Source: a bacterium
Lineage (GTDB): Bacteria > Bacteroidota > Rhodothermia > Balneolales > M1805
Assembly (NCBI GenBank): GCA_006226965.1
Contig: SBGQ01000116.1
Location: 1-34,208 of the forward strand
Direction: 5' to 3'
DNA: 34,208 nucleotides
The notes beneath the pieces are model-generated. The model was not told the DNA's origin and ran no database searches. It worked only from the letters and a program-made list of their open reading frames with translations. The position numbers were made by a program, and so were the translations under genes. Positions 6,359 through 13,531 of this stretch are shown here, piece after piece; the first letter of the stretch is position 1; each line of letters opens with the position of its first letter.

Positions 6359-8122
6359 ATGCAAAAAACGCATCGTTACATTTTAGCATTAATTATAGTA
6401 GGTATAGTTGTAGTTTTTTCGAATTCACTTTCGGCACAAGACAGCGCAACAGTTGTTATGTCAGAGGTTGAGCAGATTGTCGGGAAAAGTAGCGATGCCA
6501 CATGGGTTAGTGTATTACCTCCAATTATTGCCATTGTTTTAGCATTAGTCACGCGTCAAGTATTGTTCTCCTTGTTTGTTGCTATTTGGATTGGCGCATG
6601 GCTTGTGGCTGATAACGGAATGATAGGCTTGGGAGCCGGATTTTTTACAACCATCACTGATTACATTGTACCGGGAATTGCTACTGTTGACCACGTAAGT
6701 ATTATGCTTTTTTCCGTTCTGATTGGTGGCATGATTGGGATTATTTCTGAAAACGGCGGTGCAAGAGGTGTTATTGATGTGGTTTCTAAATATGTGAAAA
6801 CACAGCGCCAAGGTATGGTAATGACTTCTTTAGTTGGTTTGTTAATCTTTTTTGATGATTACGCAAACACAATGGTAGTAGGAAACACCATGCGTCCGTT
6901 AACAGATAAATTGAAAATCACTAGAGCAAAACTTGCTTATTTAGTCGACTCTACTTCTGCACCTGTTGCAACAGTAGCTATTGTGAGTACTTGGATTGGT
7001 GCTATGTTAGGTTATATCTCTGATGCTGAATCTAAAATGCCGGATTACCATGAAACCGCGTATTCGGTATTTCTTGGTTCTTTAGAGTATAACTTTTATG
7101 CGTTTTTAACCATTTTCTTTGTGTTTACAATTTCAGCATCAGGTAAAGATTTTGGACCTATGTTGAAATCCAGAATTCAGTTGTTAAAAGCAAAAAATGA
7201 TCCGACGCTTGATAAGTATGGAGTTTGGTCGGAAGATGGAAATAAAGAAGACGGTTTAGTTCATTCTAGTTATTTAAATGCTCTGATTCCGATTTTTGTA
7301 TTAGTATTTACAACAATTGTTGGCTTATATATAACCGGAACGGGCGATTCGTTACGAGATATTATTGCATCTTCAAATTCTTATGCGGCATTGCTTTGGG
7401 GCTCTTTAATGTCCTTAACCGTTGCGCTCAGTATGACCTTTTTCCAAAAGTTGATGGATGTGGACAGCATGATTAAAGCAATGATGAGCGGTATGCATAC
7501 CATGTTTGATGGTTTAATCATTTTAGTGATGGCTTGGGCTTTGAGTGAACTCACCTCTCAATTACATACCGCAGATTATTTGGTTTCTGTTTTTAGTGAA
7601 TCCTTGAATCCGTACTGGTTACCGGTTGTTATTTTCATTTTATCCGGATTAACGAGTTTCTCAACAGGTTCTAGTTGGGGTACAATGGGAATTCTGATGC
7701 CGTTAGTCGTTCCTTTGACTTGGGCTTTAGGTAAAGCAAACGGCTTAGATTATGCTGTAACTCATGAATTAATTTACGCAAGTGTGGCATCTGTATTAGC
7801 CGGTTCCGTTTGGGGTGATCACTGTTCACCAATTTCAGATACAACTATTTTGAGTTCGATATCAAGTCAGTGTGATCATATTGAACATGTGAGAACACAG
7901 CTGCCGTACTCGATGTTAGTCGGTGTAGTAAGTATTTTTTCTTTGATTTTGGTTACTGTATTTGATTTGCCGACTTGGGTGATTTATGTATCCTTTATCC
8001 CGATTTTATATTTCTTTATCCAAAAATTTGGTGACAGGGCAAGTGAATTGAATCTTGATGAATATAAGTTTGAGAATTTGCAGAAATACGAAGCGAAAGA
8101 CTCAGACCCACATCTTAAGTAA
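6359..8122 (+). CDS. nhaC: NhaC-type Na+/H+ antiporter
   Basis: This 587-residue inner-membrane protein has about 11-12 hydrophobic segments and two Na+/H+ antiporter NhaC domains. The signature near the end, WGDHCSPISDTTILSS, and SGLTSFSTGSSWGTMGIL just before it are the most conserved NhaC motifs, and FFDDYANTMVVG occurs in the first half. The frame is open back to a TTG at 6284, but the likely promoter box lies inside that extension, so the ATG at 6359 is chosen. The chosen N-terminus is a signal-like helix ending NSLSAQDS, followed by a short polar stretch before the first transport helix. Role: sodium extrusion and pH homeostasis, which fits a marine or saline habitat. Confidence 0.9.
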   Translation: MQKTHRYILALIIVGIVVVFSNSLSAQDSATVVMSEVEQIVGKSSDATWVSVLPPIIAIVLALVTRQVLFSLFVAIWIGAWLVADNGMIGLGAGFFTTITDYIVPGIATVDHVSIMLFSVLIGGMIGIISENGGARGVIDVVSKYVKTQRQGMVMTSLVGLLIFFDDYANTMVVGNTMRPLTDKLKITRAKLAYLVDSTSAPVATVAIVSTWIGAMLGYISDAESKMPDYHETAYSVFLGSLEYNFYAFLTIFFVFTISASGKDFGPMLKSRIQLLKAKNDPTLDKYGVWSEDGNKEDGLVHSSYLNALIPIFVLVFTTIVGLYITGTGDSLRDIIASSNSYAALLWGSLMSLTVALSMTFFQKLMDVDSMIKAMMSGMHTMFDGLIILVMAWALSELTSQLHTADYLVSVFSESLNPYWLPVVIFILSGLTSFSTGSSWGTMGILMPLVVPLTWALGKANGLDYAVTHELIYASVASVLAGSVWGDHCSPISDTTILSSISSQCDHIEHVRTQLPYSMLVGVVSIFSLILVTVFDLPTWVIYVSFIPILYFFIQKFGDRASELNLDEYKFENLQKYEAKDSDPHLK

Positions 8123-8123
8123 A

Positions 8124-8153
8124 TAAAAAAACCCGCACATAGCGGGTTTTTTT
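8124..8153. terminator. Bidirectional Rho-independent terminator
   Basis: An 8-bp perfect stem AAACCCGC / GCGGGTTT with the loop ACATA has T-runs on both strands. It lies between the convergent nhaC and trxB genes, so it can end both transcripts. Confidence 0.9.
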
Positions 8154-8180
8154 ATGGAAAATAATGGGCTGATTCAATTT

Positions 8181-9128
8181 TTAAGCGTGTTGTTCTTCTA
8201 ACCAACGCTCGGTATCAATGGCAGCTTTACAGCCGGAACCTGCAGCAGTAATTGCCTGACGATAAACGCTATCCATAGCGTCGCCGCAAGCAAATACGCC
8301 TTCAACATTAGTGTAAGAAGAAGAGCCGATAGTTTTGATGTAACCGACATCATCCATATCAATAACACCTTTAAATAAATCGGTATTTGGTTTGTGACCA
8401 ATCGCCATAAATACACCGGTAACATCCGCTAAAACTTTCGTTTCACCGGTAGTAATATTTTTAAGACGAATTCCTTCAACCACTTTTTCGCCTAAGATTT
8501 CTTCAATTTCAGATTCCCAGGCAACTTCAATTTTAGGGTTGTTTAATACACGGTGTTGCATGGTTTTTGAAGCACGGAATTCATTACGGCGGTGAACAAC
8601 TGTTACTTTGCTGGCAAATTTTGTTAAGAAAGAAGCTTCTTCCATAGCTGTATCGCCACCACCAACAATTACTACATGCTGATTTCTGAAAAAAGCACCA
8701 TCGCAAGTAGCACATGCAGATACTCCGTACCCACGAAGTTTAGATTCGCTAGGGATACCTAACCACTTTGCAGATGCACCGGTTGAGATAATGATAGATT
8801 CTGCTTTAAATGAGAATTCTTCATCAACAGTTATTGAAAATGGTCGTGATGATAAATCAACCTTGGTAACCATTCCGTAACGGCAATCAGCACCAAAACG
8901 GGTTGCCTGTTGACGAAACATATCCATCATAGCAGGACCCATAACACCGTCTGGAAAACCCGGGTAATTTTCGACATCAGTTGTAGTCATTAATTGTCCG
9001 CCGGGTTCAGGGCCTTCGAATACAACAGGTTTTAGGTCGGCACGTGCCGCATAAATTGCAGCAGTGAGTCCTGCAGGACCGCTACCGATAATGGCTAATT
9101 TGATAGTTTTGCCAGCTAAATCTTCCAT
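8181..9128 (-). CDS. trxB: Thioredoxin-disulfide reductase
   Basis: TrxB is an FAD enzyme that passes electrons from NADPH to thioredoxin. The 315-residue length is standard. It shows the FAD-binding GSGPAG (residues 15-20), the redox-active pair Cys139-Ala-Thr-Cys142 in CATCDGAFF, the NADPH-binding GGGDTAMEE after it, and the C-terminal FAD motif GVFACGDAMD. It is a single gene with its own 3' terminator shared with nhaC. No thioredoxin gene is adjacent. Confidence 0.97.
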   Translation of the reverse strand: MEDLAGKTIKLAIIGSGPAGLTAAIYAARADLKPVVFEGPEPGGQLMTTTDVENYPGFPDGVMGPAMMDMFRQQATRFGADCRYGMVTKVDLSSRPFSITVDEEFSFKAESIIISTGASAKWLGIPSESKLRGYGVSACATCDGAFFRNQHVVIVGGGDTAMEEASFLTKFASKVTVVHRRNEFRASKTMQHRVLNNPKIEVAWESEIEEILGEKVVEGIRLKNITTGETKVLADVTGVFMAIGHKPNTDLFKGVIDMDDVGYIKTIGSSSYTNVEGVFACGDAMDSVYRQAITAAGSGCKAAIDTERWLEEQHA

Positions 9129-9343
9129 AATAGATACAAGTGTTAAGATTAATTTCGGAGCAAAAAGTACGGAATTCCTGAAAAGGAAATGAATTGATAG
9201 CCTCTATAAAACTTATTTTATGGCAAAAATGTCGGCTAAATTACGTGATACTTGAGCCTTCAAAAAGGCATTCTGTTTCACGAATAAAGTCTAAAATTTA
9301 GTACCTTCAAACCCTAAGAAATCTTAAAAATTACCAGTGTATT

Positions 9344-11131
9344 ATGGCCGGAGAGTACCGAGCGTTAACCCGAAAATATCGTCCAGTTCATTTTGAAGAC
9401 ATTGTTTCTCAGGAGCATGTAAGCAATACATTAAAGAATGCCATTGAGCAGGATCGATTATCGCATGCCTATATGTTTTGTGGTCCGAGAGGTGTGGGGA
9501 AAACAACGATGGCTCGTGTATTAGCTCGTGCAATTAATCAGGTAGATGATTCCGTTGACGGCGAGGCTTTAAGTAATACCTTAAATATTATTGAGATTGA
9601 TGCTGCATCGAACAATAAAGTAGAAGATGTACATCGAATTAGAGAGACGGTTCGCATCCCTCCACAAAGCGGTAAATACAAGATTTATATTATTGATGAG
9701 GTTCATATGCTTACCAAGCAGGCTTTCAACGCATTGTTGAAAACTCTTGAAGAGCCGCCTCCGCACGTTATTTTCATATTTGCTACAACAGAGCCGCATA
9801 AGGTTTTACCTACCATTTTATCTCGTGTACAGCGCTTTGATTTTCGTCGAATTAAAGTTGAAGAAATCGTTTCTCAGCTGAAGAGAATTGCACAGGACGA
9901 GAACATTACTATTGATACGGAATCACTTCATGTAATAGGAAAAAAAGCGGACGGAGCTTTACGTGATGCGCTTGGTTTGATGGATCAGGCCATTGCATTT
10001 TGCGGTAGCACCATCACCCATAACGATTTACTGCAAGCGCTCAATGTTGTAGGAACAGACCGCTTATTTGAATTGACTGATTACGTGTATAAGCATGATT
10101 CAACAGCTGCCATGCAATTGGTTGAATCGATGATGCAGGAAGGGCACGATATTCAGGAGTTTTTGGTGAGCTTAACCGAGCATATGCGAAATTTATTTTT
10201 CGCTAAAGACCCGAAGAATATTAAGTTGATCGAAGCTTCGGAAGAAACTAAAGGCCGTTATATCGAACAGGCGAAATTGTTTAGTGAAGACGACTTACTA
10301 CGTTTATTGCATTTAAGTTCAGAAGGACAAATTTCCATTAAAGATGCGCATCAGCCGCGTATTCATTTTGAGCTCATCATCCTAAAAATGGTGAAAATGC
10401 AACGAATTGACGGGTTAAAAGCGATATTACAAGAGTTAAAAGCATTGCGAACTGGTGGTGCTCCGGTAATTCCTCAAAGTAACACGTTACCCGTTTCAGA
10501 ATCGCCAATGAATGCAGGGGCAAGTTCTTCGGCAAAGTCTGCTGATGCTGTTGCAGATGCTTATCGCGCAAAATTACAAAATAACCCTCAAGGCGGAACA
10601 AAAGCATCACATTCAGAACGAGTGCAAGGCGGATTAAAATCTGTATCTGTTCAGGTTGATGAGTTGGAAACAGGTAAAGCATCAGCAAAAATAGATGGCT
10701 CGACAGCTTTAAAATTAGACGCCGCGGAAGCCGAAATCACAGAAAAGAAATCCCTTTCAGGACCGGTGCCATTGCATTTGGTAACCAGAAATTGGGATGA
10801 GTTTTTAGATCGTACTAAAACAGAGTTACAACCCACATTTCATTTAATAATAAAGCGCACACGTCCGGTTGATATTCAGGAAAACACGGTCGTATTGGAA
10901 GTGAGCGACGATTTTACAGCAGATTTGATTGATACAAACAAACGCGATATTGCACGGGTTTTATCGGAATGTATCGGGCAACGCGTTCAGGTTGATTCTC
11001 GTTTGGTTGCTCAGCAAAAAGATGCGGTTCAACTCGACCCATACGAGCGTTTCAGAAAACTCCAAGAAAAAGACCCGATTTTACGTGCTGTTGTGGAATT
11101 ATTCGGCGCTGAATTAGATTATAATATTTAA
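9344..11131 (+). CDS. dnaX: DNA polymerase III subunit gamma/tau
   Basis: DnaX is the clamp-loader ATPase subunit. This 595-residue protein has Walker A GPRGVGKTT (residues 47-55), Walker B IIDEVH (116-121), sensor 1 region FIFATTEP, and the SR finger LSRVQRF (159-165). Unusually, the zinc-binding insert that normally carries four cysteines between the Walker A helix and the EIDAASN motif is absent: ARAIN is joined to NIIEIDAASN by about 15 residues without cysteine. The usual SRC finger is also SRV. A Ser/Ala-rich linker (about 375-450) leads to a C-terminal tau-type domain. It begins the dnaX-ybaB-recR cluster, with TACCTTCA, a near-match to TAnnTTTG, upstream. Confidence 0.96.
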   Translation: MAGEYRALTRKYRPVHFEDIVSQEHVSNTLKNAIEQDRLSHAYMFCGPRGVGKTTMARVLARAINQVDDSVDGEALSNTLNIIEIDAASNNKVEDVHRIRETVRIPPQSGKYKIYIIDEVHMLTKQAFNALLKTLEEPPPHVIFIFATTEPHKVLPTILSRVQRFDFRRIKVEEIVSQLKRIAQDENITIDTESLHVIGKKADGALRDALGLMDQAIAFCGSTITHNDLLQALNVVGTDRLFELTDYVYKHDSTAAMQLVESMMQEGHDIQEFLVSLTEHMRNLFFAKDPKNIKLIEASEETKGRYIEQAKLFSEDDLLRLLHLSSEGQISIKDAHQPRIHFELIILKMVKMQRIDGLKAILQELKALRTGGAPVIPQSNTLPVSESPMNAGASSSAKSADAVADAYRAKLQNNPQGGTKASHSERVQGGLKSVSVQVDELETGKASAKIDGSTALKLDAAEAEITEKKSLSGPVPLHLVTRNWDEFLDRTKTELQPTFHLIIKRTRPVDIQENTVVLEVSDDFTADLIDTNKRDIARVLSECIGQRVQVDSRLVAQQKDAVQLDPYERFRKLQEKDPILRAVVELFGAELDYNI

Positions 11132-11146
11132 AAAACGGTAGAAATT

Positions 11147-11479
11147 ATGTTAGGAAACATGGCAGATTTATTCGGCAAAGTGCAGGAAATGCAACAAAAA
11201 ATGTCCGAAATGAAAGAAAAATTAGCTCAAACAGAATATACATCTGAGTCGGGCGGCGGCATGGTTAAAGTAACTGTGAATGGCCTAAAAAAAGTGTTAT
11301 CCGTTAAGATTGATAAAGATTTAATTGACCCGAACGACCCTGAAATGCTCGAAGATTTGATAGTTGCGGGTGTAAACAAAGCCTTAGATGAAGTTGAAAA
11401 ACAGGCTCAAAACTCGATGGGTGATTTAACAAAAGGTATGATGCCGGGCGGATTCGACCTCAGCAAATTTGGTTTATAA
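11147..11479 (+). CDS. ybaB: YbaB/EbfC family nucleoid-associated protein
   Basis: This 110-residue protein has the family layout: an N-terminal helix (MADLFGKVQEMQQKMSEMKEK), then VKVTVNGLKKVLSVKID, then a second helix with DLIVAGVNKALDEVEK, and a Gly/Met-rich tail (GMMPGGFDL). YbaB proteins are dimers that bind DNA. The gene lies 15 bases after dnaX and 6 bases before recR, the widely conserved order, which supports the assignment. An internal ATG at 11159 is an alternative start. Confidence 0.95.
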   Translation: MLGNMADLFGKVQEMQQKMSEMKEKLAQTEYTSESGGGMVKVTVNGLKKVLSVKIDKDLIDPNDPEMLEDLIVAGVNKALDEVEKQAQNSMGDLTKGMMPGGFDLSKFGL

Positions 11480-11485
11480 ACGTTC

Positions 11486-12085
11486 ATGCAACTCATTTCA
11501 GAAGCTCTCGAGCGAACCATTGAAGAATTAGCAAAGTTGCCCGGAATGGGTAGAAAATCGGCGCAACGCATTGCCATGCATTTGCTAAAAAAAGATGAAG
11601 GCAGTGTGTTAAAATTGGCAGAAACCTTGGTTCATTTAAAGCAATCTACAACAACTTGTTCTGTTTGCCACATCGTTACAGACCGAGATCCGTGTCCGAT
11701 TTGTGGAAATCCAAAAAGAAATACAGGGATTGTCTGTGTGGTTGAGGATATAAAAGATGTGTATGCTATCGAAAGAACCAACGAGTTTAAAGGACGTTAT
11801 CACGTTTTAGGCGGTGTTATTTCACCTATGGAAAGCATCGGGCCGGATCAAATCCGCATAAAAGAATTGGTTCAGCGTGTGGGTTCCGGAGAAATTGAAG
11901 AACTTATTTTGGCTCTAAATCCGGATGCAGAAGGCGAGGCAACGTCCTTTTACATTCAAAAGTTAGTCCGCCCGTTTGAGATTAAAATTACCCGAATTGC
12001 ACAGGGAATTCCATTAGGTTCAGAGTTGGAATTTGTAGATGAAGCAACCTTATCCAGAGCGTTTGAAGGTCGCTCGGTGGTTTAG
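11486..12085 (+). CDS. recR: Recombination mediator RecR
   Basis: RecR works with RecO (and RecF) to load RecA on single-stranded DNA. The 199-residue protein has the N-terminal helix-hairpin-helix (LAKLPGMGRKSAQRIA), a four-cysteine zinc finger (Cys58, 61, 70, 73 in CSVCHIV and CPICGN), a Toprim domain (CVVEDIKDVYAIE; LNPDAEGEATSFYI), and the C-terminal Walker-B-like IARGIPLGSELE-type segment, here IAQGIPLGSELEFVDE. It ends the dnaX cluster. Its stop codon directly abuts that of the convergent yoeB gene with no bases between, and no terminator is visible. Confidence 0.97.
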   Translation: MQLISEALERTIEELAKLPGMGRKSAQRIAMHLLKKDEGSVLKLAETLVHLKQSTTTCSVCHIVTDRDPCPICGNPKRNTGIVCVVEDIKDVYAIERTNEFKGRYHVLGGVISPMESIGPDQIRIKELVQRVGSGEIEELILALNPDAEGEATSFYIQKLVRPFEIKITRIAQGIPLGSELEFVDEATLSRAFEGRSVV

Positions 12086-12343
12086 CTAATCATAATGGAA
12101 TCGGCATTTAGCAATAAGAATCTCGTCTTCTTTTACTTGATAAATGAGGCGGTGCTCATCGTTTATTCTTCTTGACCAAAATCCCTGATATTTGAATTTA
12201 AGCGGTTCAGGTTTGCCTATGCCGTTAAATGGGTTTCTGGAGATGTCTTTCAATAAATCATTAATTCGCTGAAGCATTTTTTTATCCGTCTTTTGCCAAA
12301 ACAGATAATCTTCCCATGATTCATCAACAAAAACGAATTTCAT
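12086..12343 (-). CDS. yoeB: YoeB-family mRNA interferase toxin
   Basis: YoeB is a ribosome-dependent endoribonuclease of type II toxin-antitoxin systems. The 85-residue protein has the family length and places the catalytic residues at the same positions as in E. coli YoeB: Glu46, Arg65, His83 and Tyr84, in PEPLKF, DEHRLIY and CRFHYD. The toxin therefore looks intact. Its ATG overlaps the antitoxin stop by 4 bases (ATGA), giving translational coupling. The 3' end abuts the recR stop. Confidence 0.95.
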   Translation of the reverse strand: MKFVFVDESWEDYLFWQKTDKKMLQRINDLLKDISRNPFNGIGKPEPLKFKYQGFWSRRINDEHRLIYQVKEDEILIAKCRFHYD

Positions 12344-12594
12344 ACTTCGAGCAACTCTTTTTGAAAAGTTGAGCCTGATTTCAGTTTTTCGATAGCGGAA
12401 TCGAGTCGGAGCTCATTTGCTTTAGAGGAAAGCTCATGTTGGGTTGCTTGCAAAGAATTATATTCTTCTAAAGACATTATCACCACACCAGAGTCTTTTC
12501 CTCGATTTATGATTAAGGTTTCAAAGTTTAAAGTAACCTTATCAAGATAACTTTTGATGTCTTTTCTGAAATCAGAAATAGTTGTAGTAAGCAT
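12340..12594 (-). CDS. yefM: YefM/Phd-family antitoxin
   Basis: This 84-residue protein has the YefM/Phd layout: an N-terminal DNA-binding region starting MLTTTISDFRKDIKSYLDKV, the strand-turn LIINRGKDSGVVIMSLEEYN, and a C-terminal helix that should wrap the toxin. YefM neutralises YoeB and, with it, represses the operon. It precedes yoeB with a 4-base overlap. Upstream lie a consensus promoter and three TGTACA boxes, the known YefM core recognition sequence. No Shine-Dalgarno is visible before the ATG. Confidence 0.94.
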   Translation of the reverse strand: MLTTTISDFRKDIKSYLDKVTLNFETLIINRGKDSGVVIMSLEEYNSLQATQHELSSKANELRLDSAIEKLKSGSTFQKELLEV

Positions 12595-12606
12595 AGTTGA
12601 AGTTTA

Positions 12607-12636
12607 TGTACATATTTATGTACAAATATATGTACA
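12607..12636. promoter_or_regulatory. YefM operator: three TGTACA boxes
   Basis: TGTACA occurs at 12607-12612, 12619-12624 and 12631-12636, exactly 12 bp apart centre to centre. The outer two extend to TATGTACATA palindromes. One box lies within the promoter spacer, one overlaps the -7 element, and one lies downstream. In E. coli the yefM-yoeB operator contains two such palindromes with a TGTACA core. Confidence 0.85.
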
Positions 12637-12654
12637 TAAAGTGGTGATTCAAAA
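12623..12654 (-). promoter_or_regulatory. yefM-yoeB promoter
   Basis: On the minus strand TTTTG is followed by 19 bases and then TATATTTG, an exact match to the Bacteroidota TTG / TAnnTTTG promoter. It lies 28 bases before the yefM start codon and overlaps two TGTACA boxes. Confidence 0.75.
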
Positions 12655-12661
12655 CCCGGAC

Positions 12662-13531
12662 TTATCGTCCTCTTCCTCTGCGATTAGACGATTTCTCTCT
12701 TTTCTGTTTTTGATTTTCTTTCCCGGCTGATTTAAATGTTTTTTTTGAGTTGCCAGTTGCCGGTTTTTCGTTATTTCTTTTGGGTTTTGATGATTGTTTA
12801 GGTTTGGGCTTCGATTGTTTTTTTTCAGCCCCGTCTGATGAATCTTGAATGGCATCGAAGATAGCTTTTAGCTCTTTATCAGATAATTCTCTCCAATCGC
12901 CAACTGCTAATTTCCCTAGATCGACATTCATAATTCGAATACGTTGTAAGCGAACAACATCATATCCAAAATGCTCGCACATACGGCGAATTTGTCTGTT
13001 TAATCCTTGAATCAAAATGATTCGGAATACAAATTCACTTTCCTTTTTTACAAAGCATTTTTTGGTAACCTGACCCAAAATCGGAACCCCCGAACTCATG
13101 CTTTTTACAAATTCATCAGAAATAGGTTTGTTTACCGTAACGATATATTCTTTCTCGTGCTCATTCCCGGCTCGTAGAATTTTATTCACGATGTCGCCAT
13201 TGTTCGTGAGCAGAATCAAACCTTCGGAATCTTTATCCAGTCTGCCAATAGGGAAAATGCGCTTTGGGAAATTCAGATAATCGATGATATTGTCTTTGGT
13301 CGTGTTTTCTGTTGTACTAACTATCCCAACAGGTTTATTCAGAGCAATATAAATGTCCTGAGTTCGGTCTTTTATGATGCGTCCGTCCACACGAATTTCA
13401 TCAGAACTTTCAACTTGAACGCCAATTGTAGCTTTTTTCCCGTTTACAAAAACGCGCCCTTGTTCGATCATCGCATCTGCTTCGCGACGAGAACATAATC
13501 CGGTATCAGAAATAGCTTTATTTAAACGCAT
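12662..13531 (-). CDS. rluF: 23S rRNA pseudouridine synthase, RluF-like
   Basis: This 289-residue protein has an N-terminal S4 RNA-binding domain ([20 protein letters not shown]) and an RsuA/RluB/E/F catalytic domain with the nucleophile Asp99 in GRLDKDSEG. The segment [19 protein letters not shown] and [20 protein letters not shown] point to RluF, which modifies U2604 of 23S rRNA, rather than RluB. Residues from about 230 form a Lys/Ser/Arg-rich tail ending RRGRGR. Its ATG overlaps the stop of the giant PKD gene by one base (TAATG), so it is translationally coupled to an unrelated envelope operon. There is no terminator before yefM. Confidence 0.9.
   Translation of the reverse strand: MRLNKAISDTGLCSRREADAMIEQGRVFVNGKKATIGVQVESSDEIRVDGRIIKDRTQDIYIALNKPVGIVSTTENTTKDNIIDYLNFPKRIFPIGRLDKDSEGLILLTNNGDIVNKILRAGNEHEKEYIVTVNKPISDEFVKSMSSGVPILGQVTKKCFVKKESEFVFRIILIQGLNRQIRRMCEHFGYDVVRLQRIRIMNVDLGKLAVGDWRELSDKELKAIFDAIQDSSDGAEKKQSKPKPKQSSKPKRNNEKPATGNSKKTFKSAGKENQKQKREKSSNRRGRGR

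Noticed and set aside
9938-9950. A seven-A run in dnaX that could act as a -1 frameshift site to make a gamma subunit
   Set aside because: It falls within the conserved KKADGALRD segment of the ATPase core, and the -1 frame stops about seven codons later, which would leave an incomplete clamp-loader domain. The A-run is explained by two conserved lysine codons.
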